A DNA stretch of 64,000 bases from an uncultured Eubacteriales bacterium. GTDB taxonomy: Bacteria; Bacillota; Clostridia; Christensenellales; UBA1242. The translations under genes and the position numbers were made by a program. Each line of letters starts with the position of its first letter. Position 1 is the first letter of the stretch. The stretch lies in assembly GCA_948607205.1 (NCBI GenBank), contig CAPERS010000006.1, positions 3,583 to 67,582 of the forward strand. The letters run 5' to 3'. The notes under the pieces were generated by a model. That model was not told the DNA's origin. It saw only the letters and a list, made by a program, of their open reading frames with translations, and searched no databases. This document shows positions 1 to 7,763 of this stretch, piece after piece.

Positions 1-69
1 TTTGAGTTTGTATAAATTGTTATATTTTTTATAAACAGTATTGAAATATTTTAAAATTCCTTTTTCCAT
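1..69 (-). CDS. 5' end of an unknown gene running off the left edge
   Basis: An ATG at 69 on the minus strand is preceded by a good ribosome binding site (AAGGAGC, complement of 74-80) and opens a frame of 23 codons without a stop up to the window edge. The peptide is lysine/tyrosine rich. It has its own promoter at 101-129 and is divergent from aspS. Too little is present to assign a family. Confidence 0.6.
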   Translation of the reverse strand, partial: MEKGILKYFNTVYKKYNNLYKLK

Positions 70-100
70 TAAAGCTCCTTTTTTAGGGAATAACTTTCAA

Positions 101-129
101 AGTATATACTTTTTTTTAACTTTTGTCTA
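101..129 (-). promoter_or_regulatory. promoter of the partial left-edge gene
   Basis: On the minus strand TAGACA (129-124) and TATACT (106-101) are separated by 17 bp, upstream of the AAGGAGC/ATG start at 69. Confidence 0.55.
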
Positions 130-190
130 CCAAAATTAAGGAATTTCAAAAAAAGCAAACAATTTTTAATATGCAACATATTCAAATTTC

Positions 191-220
191 TTGCAACTGG
201 ACATAAAAATGTGATATAAT
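191..220 (+). promoter_or_regulatory. aspS promoter
   Basis: TTGCAA (191-196) and TATAAT (215-220) with an 18-bp spacer. The predicted start near 227 leaves a leader of only about 16 nt carrying AGGAGA, so there is no room for a T-box. Confidence 0.6.
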
Positions 221-242
221 CTTGAAATATAGGAGAAGATAT

Positions 243-1529
243 ATGACGACTCAAATTTCAAAACTCGAAGTTGGAAAAGTTAAATTTCAAGGCATGATTG
301 AAACTGTTCGTGACAAAAAAAACATTCAGTTTGTTGTTTTGAAAGACTTTTCAGGAAAAATTCAAGTGACAGTTGATAAGGTTGCACATCCAGAAGTGGG
401 TGAGGTTTTTGCAAAACTTTTGACAGGCTCAACAGTTATGGTCGAAGGCGAACTTGTTAAAAGCGAATATGTCAAGATGGGCGGTCAAGAAGTGCTCGTT
501 GAAAGCGTTATTGTCACAAGTGAGGCAAAAGAGCCATATCCAATCGGCCCTGAAAGCAATATTGACCAGCGCATTGATTATCGCTGGCTTGACCTTAGAC
601 AAGACAAAAACTTGCTTATTTTCAAAGTTCAAACATGTTTCACTGAGGCTATGAGAGAGTTCCTTGAAAAGCGTGACTTTGTTGAAATTCATTCACCAAA
701 ACTTATTGGAACGGCATCTGAAAGTGGCTCGGAAGTTTTTGAAGTGAAATATTTTGACGGAAAAGCATATCTTGCACAAAGTCCACAATTTTATAAACAA
801 CTTGCCATTTCGGCAGGATTTGGAAGAGTTTTTGAATGCGGACCAGTTTTTCGTGCTGAGAAGTCACATTCAAGAAAACATGCGACTGAGTTCACTGGTT
901 TTGACCTCGAATTCACAGGAATTGAAAGTTGCGAAGATGTTATGAAAATGGAAGAAGAACTTGTAACCTATGCTCTTCAAAAAGTAAGTGAAAAGTATGG
1001 CGAGGCAATAAAGGCAACTTTTGGCGTCGAAGTTAAAGTTCCAACTCTTCCTTTCCCAAGAATTGAACTTGGTGACCTCTATGATGAACTTGAAAAGCGT
1101 TACGGTTATACAATTGAAGAAAGTGAAAAAGATGACCTTTCAACCGAAGGAGAAAAACTTTGCAAACAATTTGCAATGGATTTTTACGGACATGAATTTT
1201 TGTTTATCACCGGTTATGGTCCAAGAAAAAGAGCGTTCTATCATTTGCGCAAGAACGGAATCCCACAAGGTTATGACCTCATTTGGAAGGGCGTTGAAAT
1301 CACAACAGGCGCGCAGAGAGAGCATAGATATGATATTCTTAAAGCGCAAGCCGAAGAAAAAGGTCTTGCAAAAGATGTTGAGTTCTATCTTCAATTCTTT
1401 AAATATGGTTGTCCTCAACATGGCGGATTTGGGCTTGGTCTTGACAGAATTATTATGAACCTTTTGGAACTTGCAAATATAAAAGAAGCCATGTTTATAT
1501 TCCGTGGTCCTGAAAGAATCAGCCCTTAA
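243..1529 (+). CDS. aspS: aspartate-tRNA ligase, archaeal/eukaryal type
   Basis: Class II aminoacyl-tRNA synthetase of 428 residues that charges tRNA with aspartate. It has an N-terminal OB-fold anticodon domain (about residues 10-100), then the catalytic core. Motif 2 is in the FRAEKSHSRKHATEF region, and the C-terminal motif 3 region contains HGGFGLGLDRI. The length and the missing GAD insertion mark the short archaeal/eukaryal type, not the 590-residue bacterial AspRS. The start is ATG 243, 6 nt after AGGAGA (231-236). TTG 222 has no ribosome binding site. asnS follows 47 bp later on the same strand. In the anticodon domain, by alignment from memory, the Trp and Lys associated with discrimination in archaeal enzymes appear to be replaced by Glu and Val. 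It may therefore be non-discriminating; this is inference. Confidence 0.92.
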   Translation: MTTQISKLEVGKVKFQGMIETVRDKKNIQFVVLKDFSGKIQVTVDKVAHPEVGEVFAKLLTGSTVMVEGELVKSEYVKMGGQEVLVESVIVTSEAKEPYPIGPESNIDQRIDYRWLDLRQDKNLLIFKVQTCFTEAMREFLEKRDFVEIHSPKLIGTASESGSEVFEVKYFDGKAYLAQSPQFYKQLAISAGFGRVFECGPVFRAEKSHSRKHATEFTGFDLEFTGIESCEDVMKMEEELVTYALQKVSEKYGEAIKATFGVEVKVPTLPFPRIELGDLYDELEKRYGYTIEESEKDDLSTEGEKLCKQFAMDFYGHEFLFITGYGPRKRAFYHLRKNGIPQGYDLIWKGVEITTGAQREHRYDILKAQAEEKGLAKDVEFYLQFFKYGCPQHGGFGLGLDRIIMNLLELANIKEAMFIFRGPERISP

Positions 1530-1576
1530 AAAATATAAAAAGGAATAATCAATCTTTCAAAAAATTAGGAGCAAAT

Positions 1577-2956
1577 ATGAAAAAAATTGATATTGTAAAA
1601 TTAAGAAAAGAGCCTCAAAAGTTTACTGATAAGTCTTTCACTATCGGTGGCTGGGTGCGCTCAGTTCGTGACATGAAAACATTTGGTTTTATTGACCTCA
1701 ATGACGGAACCTCTTTCAAAGGCATTCAAGTGGTTTTGAATGCTGAGAAAATTGCTAACTATCAAGAAGTTTCACACCTCAATACTGGAAGCAGTGTGCT
1801 TTGTGAGGGAACACTTAAATTGACACCAGAGGCAAAACAGCCATTCGAGTTTGTTGCAGACAAAGTTGAAATCCTTTCTGCGACTGATGAAAGTTATCCA
1901 ATTCAAAAAAAGAAAACTTCGCTTGAAGTTTTGCGTGAACAGGCATATCTTCGCCCAAGAACAAATCTTTTCAATGCTGTTTTCAGAGTGAGAAGTGAAA
2001 GTTCGTTCGCTCTTCATAAGTTTTTTAATGAGCAAGGCTTTGTTTATCTTCATGCACCAATCTTGACTTCTTCTGACTGCGAAGGAGCAGGAGAACTTTT
2101 CAGAGTCAGCACGCAAGATATCTATGCTGGAAAAAAACTCAATCCGGAAGACGAACTTCTTGGCAAGAAAGCCTTCCTTTCACCATCTTGTCAACTTGAA
2201 GGCGAGGCTTTTGCGCTTGCATTTGGCAATATTTACACTTTTGGTCCTTCTTTCCGTGCGGAAAACAGCAACACTGTCAAACACGTAAATGAGTTTTGGC
2301 ATATTGAGCCTGAAATGGCATTTGCCGAACTTTTTGATGATATGGACGTTATGGAAAGCATGGTTAAATATGTTATCAACTATCTCTTTGATAAATGCAA
2401 AGACGAACTTGAATTTTTCGATAGTTTCGTTGAAACTGGACTTATTGCAAAACTTAAAAATGTGACTGACAATGAGTTTGCACGTGTGTCATACACAGAA
2501 GCAATCGAAATTTTGAAGAAAAATAACGATAAGTTTGATTATAAAGTTGAATGGGGTAGTGATATTCAAACAGAACACGAAAAATATCTCACCGAAGTGG
2601 TTTACAAAAAACCTGTTTTCGTTTATGACTATCCAAAGGAAATTAAAGCATTCTATATGCGCGTCAACGAAGATGGCAAAACAGTTCGTGCAACCGACCT
2701 TCTTGTTCCAGGCATTGGCGAACTTTGTGGAGCAAGCGAAAGAGAGGAGCGATATGAAGTCTTGAAAGCACGTATTGACGAACTTGGACTCAGAGAAGAA
2801 GACTATTGGTGGTTTATGAACCTTCGCAAATTCGGAAGCGTGAAGCACAGCGGATTTGGCATGGGCTTTGACCGTTTCCTTATGTATGTGACAGGAATGA
2901 AAAACATTCGTGACGTCCTTCCTTTCCCAAGAACACCAAACAACTGCGAATACTAA
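1577..2956 (+). CDS. asnS: asparagine-tRNA ligase
   Basis: Class II synthetase of 459 residues that makes Asn-tRNA(Asn). The N-terminal OB fold (about 17-105) contains GGWVRSVRDMKTFGFIDLND. The core carries FRAENSNTVKHVNEFWHIEPE (motif 2 region) and KHSGFGMGFDRFLMYVTG (motif 3), as in bacterial AsnRS. The start ATG 1577 is 4-5 nt after AGGAGC. It probably shares a transcript with aspS (47-bp gap, no terminator between). A direct AsnRS next to a short-type AspRS is notable, because short-type AspRS often works with the GatCAB amidotransferase. No gat gene is in the window. Confidence 0.95.
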   Translation: MKKIDIVKLRKEPQKFTDKSFTIGGWVRSVRDMKTFGFIDLNDGTSFKGIQVVLNAEKIANYQEVSHLNTGSSVLCEGTLKLTPEAKQPFEFVADKVEILSATDESYPIQKKKTSLEVLREQAYLRPRTNLFNAVFRVRSESSFALHKFFNEQGFVYLHAPILTSSDCEGAGELFRVSTQDIYAGKKLNPEDELLGKKAFLSPSCQLEGEAFALAFGNIYTFGPSFRAENSNTVKHVNEFWHIEPEMAFAELFDDMDVMESMVKYVINYLFDKCKDELEFFDSFVETGLIAKLKNVTDNEFARVSYTEAIEILKKNNDKFDYKVEWGSDIQTEHEKYLTEVVYKKPVFVYDYPKEIKAFYMRVNEDGKTVRATDLLVPGIGELCGASEREERYEVLKARIDELGLREEDYWWFMNLRKFGSVKHSGFGMGFDRFLMYVTGMKNIRDVLPFPRTPNNCEY

Positions 2957-3131
2957 GCCTTAGGCTCTTTATATCTATCAACTTCATTCAAAGTTGATAT
3001 TTTATTCGGTCATGTGCATTATGCACTTTTCATCTTTTGACTAAATTCGAAATTTTCACTTAATCCGTTCTTATGCATTATGCTTTTACTTTAAATTATA
3101 AAAAGACAGAAATTCCTGTCTTTTTTTTGTT
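2955..3131. repeat. three degenerate 59-bp tandem repeats with palindromic core
   Basis: Units begin at 2955, 3014 and 3073. Each has a palindromic core (AAGCCTTAGGCTC, GTGCATTATGCAC, ATGCATTATGCTT) followed by a T-rich stretch and preceded by a CGGTCAT/CGTTCTT-like motif. The same architecture at 58-bp period lies after rplA (53634-53807). The first unit overlaps the asnS stop codon and the last contains a terminator. Confidence 0.6.
3100..3127 (+). terminator. intrinsic terminator after asnS
   Basis: AAAAAGACAG and CTGTCTTTTT arms around a 6-nt loop, followed by further T residues. Confidence 0.85.
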
Positions 3132-3191
3132 AAAAATTTTATAATTATCATTAAAAAGTGCAAATCAAAAACTAAAAAACTATCTTTTTAT

Positions 3192-3220
3192 TTTGTATTT
3201 ACTCAATTTTTGAGTATAAT
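3192..3220 (+). promoter_or_regulatory. distal promoter with overlapping palindrome
   Basis: TTTGTA (3192-3197), 17-bp spacer, TATAAT (3215-3220). The spacer end holds the inverted repeat ACTCAA/TTGAGT (3201-3215, 3-nt loop), an operator-like arrangement. The same arrangement is at 11778-11806 before the truncated paralogue. Confidence 0.5.
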
Positions 3221-3305
3221 AATATATATTTAAAAATAACTCTCAGCATAGCCACGCTTTCGAAACGGAAACGCAAAAATGGCGTGAGTTTCCTGTCGGA
3301 TTTTG

Positions 3306-3337
3306 TTGACATGGGGGGGGGGATTTTGAGGTATAAT
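3306..3337 (+). promoter_or_regulatory. promoter with ten-G spacer tract
   Basis: A perfect TTGACA (3306-3311) and a perfect TATAAT (3332-3337) are separated by 20 bp, three more than the 17 bp used by most promoters in this window. The spacer contains a run of ten G (3313-3322). Loss of three G would give the optimal spacing, so slipped-strand changes could switch transcription of the surface-protein gene at 3370. Confidence 0.7.
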
Positions 3338-3369
3338 TATTTAAAGAATAAATATAAAAAGGATAAAGT

Positions 3370-6300
3370 ATGAAAAAAATACATAAGATTTTGTTAACAG
3401 TTTCTTTTGTCTTTGCGGTGTGCTTTTCAGCAGGCTTGTTTTTCACTTATTCTGATTTTAAAAGCGGTAATTATCAAGACACAGAAACTTATGCATGGGA
3501 AAGTAAATCAATTCATAGTTTTGTTGTCTATTGTTTGCAAAAGCCGGTAACAAAAACTGCTTTAGGCACATTTACTGTTAAAGATTTAGGTTTTAAAGTG
3601 ACATACACATCACAAGACGGATGGGAAGATGGAAGTGTAGGAAATTTTTCAATAGGTTATTCAGATAAGTCAGGCGTTGATTTTGCTTCTTATTCAACTG
3701 GAAGTGGCAAAATTGGAGATGGAGGTATTGGTGGAAGTGTGACATTATCTAAAACGTGGTTTGCAGGTGACCAAGTTGCAAACTATAAGGTTAACTATTA
3801 TGTTAGCGCACCAGGATATGAGGTTTATACTCTTTCACAAACTTTTAATGCGTTGTATGCAGAAAAATACTTTGACAAAATTTTATCAGGGGATGTAACT
3901 TTGAGTTCTGTGAGTGATGCATGGGGTGCTTCCAGTTACACTGCTTCCATTGAAAGGACAACCACTTTGAAGACGGCAACCAATTCAAGTGAAAATGTAT
4001 GGTTTTTCAGTTATGTTGCCCCAAGAAGATATAAAGTTACATTTGATGCCAATGGCGGAAGTGGTGGTGGAGATTCTACAATAACTTATGGTAATAAATA
4101 CCGTTGTCCAACTCCAACACGTGAGGGTTTCACATTTGAGGGATGGTATCGTTCAAATGGTGAACGTGTTTATTATGATACTTTTAAAACTTCTCCAGAT
4201 AATGAAACTTTAACTGCGCGTTGGACAGATTCTCAAGCGCCAACTGTTCATAGAGCAACATGGCAACAAAATGGCGCAACTGGATATTATGCTTATGCTT
4301 ATGTCACTGACAATGATGCTGTTGCAAGAGTTCAATTTCCAACATGGACGGAATTGAATGGTCAAGATGACATACAAGGAAATTGGTCAACAAGCAGTGC
4401 CGCTAGTGGAAGTTATGGTTCTTGGACAGTGGACGGACAAAGTTATAATTATCGCTATGAAGTCAAAGTTGCAGACCATAATAATGAATATGGGCTTTAC
4501 CATACTCATATTTACGCTTACGACCCAACTGGAAATCGAAGTTCAGGAAGTTCAGTAGGAAGTGTCACATTTAGTTTTGAATTTGATATCAATCAGTTTG
4601 TTAATGGTGTTAACAATGGAACAGACCCAGCAACTTTTTCAGTTAAAATTGATGGTGTTGTCGAAGTTTCAAATGTTCATGATTTTTGTCAGCCTGTGCT
4701 TTATGGTGCAAAAGTTGAAATATATGACATAAAATATCCATCAAATTATCATTATACAGGCTATAAACTTGCATCTTCTTATACAAGTAACATTGATGAC
4801 CTAGCAAACCTAAAAGGTTCAGGCAGTTCAAAAACAAATATAATTGTCACTGTTCCAAATTATAGGTCAAACGTCAATCTTCAAATAATAACAAATCACC
4901 AGTTGACAATCAATGATGGTTTAATCACTCAGGTTAAGAGAGTTTTTGATAAATCTCTTTATGCACTTTCTCTTCCAACAAGACCGGGATATATTTTCAC
5001 CGGTTGGACAGTTTCAGGAAGTGGAAAAATGATTGAATCACAATATCTAAAAGACGGCAAAACTTTCAATGGCACAAGTGATTATGTAAGTCTTGGAAGA
5101 ACTCACATGTATACTGATAAATTTTTGTTCAGTGTTTGGGCGAGCATGGACGACTGGAGTGAATTTAAAGATTCAAGAATTTTGAGCTGCACTGAAGGTG
5201 GCGGATGGAACATGCAGGGCGCTGATGTTATTGATTTCATTGCATATCAAAATGGAGTGGGCTATGTGGAAGCATTTTCAGATAAGAAATGGAGTTCATT
5301 GTCATCAGGCTGGCACAATTTTGTTGGCACATTCACTGGCAACGAGTTGGCACTTTATATTGACGGCGAATTGGTTGCCCTTTCAAAAACGTTCACAAAT
5401 AAGGCTGTTTCATATCACCCAACAAATTCAATCATTATTGGTGCTGAGCCAGGTGGCGGAACTGATATTGAGGGTAAATATTTTAAAGGTCAAATTGCCA
5501 ATGTGATTTTGTATAATGATTTTGTCAACACTGTTGATGGAATGACTTCTTTTGACCAAGAATACTATTTCCTCGCAGGCAACAGTGACACCACAATAAC
5601 TGCAAACTGGATTGAAACCTGGGCAGGAGCGGGTAAAGACGTTGAACTTACAACCGACGCAAGCGGAGCATATCTCATTTCGAGTGCAGAGGAACTTGGG
5701 AAAATTGCATACGAAGTTAGTTGTTTGGGTAACACGCAATCTGGGAATAAATTCAAACTTGTTAACAATATTGACCTTGCAGGCAAATATTGGATGCCGA
5801 TTGGAACGCATGAGTCAAGATTTAAAGGTGAATTTGATGGAAACAATTTCACGATATCAAATGTTAAAAGTGATTACTTTAATGACATAGGACTTTTCGG
5901 AAAAATTTTAGACACTTCGATTTCAAATTTGATCTTATCACAAATTGATATTAAAGGTGGAGATTATGCCGGAGGACTTGTTGGCGTTGCGACAAATTCA
6001 CAAATTAAAAATTGTAAAATTTTAAGCGGAAGTGTTATTGGTAGAACATGGGTAACTGGTGGAATTTGCGGATGCGCTGAAAATTCAACTATTATTGAAA
6101 ATTGTGTTAACTCAGCAAAAGTTGAATCAAGATATCATGGTGGAATTTGCGGACTTGTTAACACTTCGAGAATTATTGGATGCATAAACTATGGAACAAT
6201 TGAAAACTATGACGAAGGCTCAGATTACTATTATGGTGGAATCGCAGGCAAAACGTATGGCAATGGTGTTATCATAGAAAAATGCATCAATTATGGAGAA

Positions 6301-6774
6301 GTTTCCAACAAAAAAGGTGTGGACGGAATTGCAGGCATACTTGGTTCGAACGAGGGTGAAAACACAGCTATTTCTGCTTGTGCAAACTATGGGAATATCA
6401 TTTCAAAAAGTGGTTCAACTCGTTTCAGTGGTGCAATTGTTGGAAGAAACGATAGAAATGACCTGCTTATTGAAAATTGTTCTTCAAATTGCGAAATGTC
6501 AGGAAAAGGCAGTGCCGCAACGTGGGTTAGTGTTCTCTGTGGAGGTGAAGGCAGAGCATATGTCAAATCAAGTTATGCTTCAATGACAGTTGCTGGAGAA
6601 AGTGTAAAGCATGCCTATGGAAATGCTGAAGATTTTAACAAAGGATTTCGATTTGTATCTGGCATGAACAATGACCTTCCAATGCAAGTTGATTTATTTG
6701 AATACGCGAGTCAAATTCCAATGCAGTCAGATGTGCTTTCGGTTGGTCTTACTGGATTTGAACTTATTGGATAA
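3370..6774 (+). CDS. large secreted surface protein with InlB-type, LamG-like and GLUG regions
   Basis: A 1,134-residue protein with an N-terminal signal peptide (lysines then a hydrophobic stretch, residues 1-25). In order: an N-terminal beta-rich region; an InlB B-type repeat at about 220-288 (YKVTFDANGG, then EGFTFEGWY); a region with a second, partial repeat at about 510-555; a concanavalin A/LamG-like domain at about 565-720; a GLUG-type repeat region at about 790-1085 (AGGLVG, TGGICG, YGGIAG); and a 50-residue C-terminal segment from EDFNKGFRFVSGMNN. No LPXTG or C-terminal membrane anchor is visible. The ATG follows AAAGGATAAAGT. Its C-terminal third is duplicated at 11816-12811. The role is unknown; adhesion or matrix binding is inferred from the domains. 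Expression may be phase variable through the ten-G promoter spacer. Confidence 0.85.
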   Translation: MKKIHKILLTVSFVFAVCFSAGLFFTYSDFKSGNYQDTETYAWESKSIHSFVVYCLQKPVTKTALGTFTVKDLGFKVTYTSQDGWEDGSVGNFSIGYSDKSGVDFASYSTGSGKIGDGGIGGSVTLSKTWFAGDQVANYKVNYYVSAPGYEVYTLSQTFNALYAEKYFDKILSGDVTLSSVSDAWGASSYTASIERTTTLKTATNSSENVWFFSYVAPRRYKVTFDANGGSGGGDSTITYGNKYRCPTPTREGFTFEGWYRSNGERVYYDTFKTSPDNETLTARWTDSQAPTVHRATWQQNGATGYYAYAYVTDNDAVARVQFPTWTELNGQDDIQGNWSTSSAASGSYGSWTVDGQSYNYRYEVKVADHNNEYGLYHTHIYAYDPTGNRSSGSSVGSVTFSFEFDINQFVNGVNNGTDPATFSVKIDGVVEVSNVHDFCQPVLYGAKVEIYDIKYPSNYHYTGYKLASSYTSNIDDLANLKGSGSSKTNIIVTVPNYRSNVNLQIITNHQLTINDGLITQVKRVFDKSLYALSLPTRPGYIFTGWTVSGSGKMIESQYLKDGKTFNGTSDYVSLGRTHMYTDKFLFSVWASMDDWSEFKDSRILSCTEGGGWNMQGADVIDFIAYQNGVGYVEAFSDKKWSSLSSGWHNFVGTFTGNELALYIDGELVALSKTFTNKAVSYHPTNSIIIGAEPGGGTDIEGKYFKGQIANVILYNDFVNTVDGMTSFDQEYYFLAGNSDTTITANWIETWAGAGKDVELTTDASGAYLISSAEELGKIAYEVSCLGNTQSGNKFKLVNNIDLAGKYWMPIGTHESRFKGEFDGNNFTISNVKSDYFNDIGLFGKILDTSISNLILSQIDIKGGDYAGGLVGVATNSQIKNCKILSGSVIGRTWVTGGICGCAENSTIIENCVNSAKVESRYHGGICGLVNTSRIIGCINYGTIENYDEGSDYYYGGIAGKTYGNGVIIEKCINYGEVSNKKGVDGIAGILGSNEGENTAISACANYGNIISKSGSTRFSGAIVGRNDRNDLLIENCSSNCEMSGKGSAATWVSVLCGGEGRAYVKSSYASMTVAGESVKHAYGNAEDFNKGFRFVSGMNNDLPMQVDLFEYASQIPMQSDVLSVGLTGFELIG

Positions 6775-6801
6775 AAAAGACAGATAATCTGTCTTTTTTT
6801 G
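6774..6801 (+). terminator. terminator of the GLUG surface gene
   Basis: AAAAAGACAGA-TAA-TCTGTCTTTTT followed by T residues. Nearly the same sequence closes the truncated paralogue at 12811. Confidence 0.9.
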
Positions 6802-6959
6802 TATGCAAGAATAAAAAATCAAAAGAATTTTTAATTAAAAAACAAATTATAAAGAAAAATAGAATATAAAACTTTTTCAAAAAAAAATACGAACATTTCA
6901 CAAAATTTTCTTTATATTGATAATAGGACAAATGCGGTCAAATTACTAAGGAGAAAATT

Positions 6960-7730
6960 GTGAGTTTTGCAACTATAACCATACTTGGAATTTTGTTTAT
7001 ATTCGTTATGACAACTCTTGGCTCGGCAGTTGTGTTTTTATTTAAAAAAGATGTAAGCGACAGATGCAATTGTTTGTTTTTTGGCTTTGCATCAGGGCTT
7101 ATGATTGCTGCGTCCATTTGGTCTTTGATTTTGCCTGCTATTGATGGCAGTGAGAGTTTTGGAAAATGGGCTTTCATGCCAGCACTTGTCGGCATAATCC
7201 TTGGCGGTGGATTTTTGGTGCTTATTGATAAAACTTTGGCGGTGATTAACAAGAAAAAAGAACCCTATCTGTCAAAGCACTCAAAGATATTTTTGGCAGT
7301 GACACTTCACAATCTGCCAGAAGGCTTGGCGGTGGGACTTTCATTTGGCAGTGCTTTTGTGATTGGCACGCAGTCGGCACTTATGGGCGCACTTGGTCTT
7401 GCGATTGGCATTGGCGTGCAAAATTTTCCAGAAGGTGCGGGGATAAGTTTGCCAATGCTCAGAAAAACAGGCAACAAGTGGAAATCATTTTTGTTTGGTA
7501 TGCTCAGCGGTGTTGTTGAGCCAGTTATGGCAGTTCTTGGATTTTTCCTTTCAACAAGTTTAACTTCGCTTATGCCTTGGTTTTTGTCTTTTTCGGCAGG
7601 AGCAATGTTGTTCGTTGTTGCCGAGGAATTGATTCCCGAAGCAAAACTTTCAGACAAGTCAAGCATTGGCGCATGGGGATTTTTGATAGGATTTGTGATT
7701 ATGATGGCTCTTGATGTTGCACTTGGATGA
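6960..7730 (+). CDS. ZIP-family metal ion transporter
   Basis: A 256-residue polytopic membrane protein of the ZIP (ZupT/GufA-like) family, which imports divalent metals such as zinc, iron or manganese. Metal-site motifs are HNLPEGLAVG (about residues 117-126) and QNFPEGAGISLPM (about 158-170), the usual TM4 and TM5 signatures. About seven to eight membrane segments are visible, with a lysine-rich cytoplasmic loop near residues 95-110. The GTG start at 6960 is placed by AAGGAG (6948-6953) and by the family's short N terminus. It may be co-transcribed with the U32 gene 33 bp downstream. Metal specificity cannot be read from the sequence. Confidence 0.9.
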   Translation: MSFATITILGILFIFVMTTLGSAVVFLFKKDVSDRCNCLFFGFASGLMIAASIWSLILPAIDGSESFGKWAFMPALVGIILGGGFLVLIDKTLAVINKKKEPYLSKHSKIFLAVTLHNLPEGLAVGLSFGSAFVIGTQSALMGALGLAIGIGVQNFPEGAGISLPMLRKTGNKWKSFLFGMLSGVVEPVMAVLGFFLSTSLTSLMPWFLSFSAGAMLFVVAEELIPEAKLSDKSSIGAWGFLIGFVIMMALDVALG

Positions 7731-7763
7731 TGTTTTGTGCTACAATAGGCTAAGGAGAAACCT

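Noticed and set aside
3312..3322. The ten-G run as a plain sequencing artefact
   Set aside because: Cannot be excluded from sequence alone, but it lies exactly between perfect -35 and -10 boxes of a surface-protein gene, which an error would not explain.
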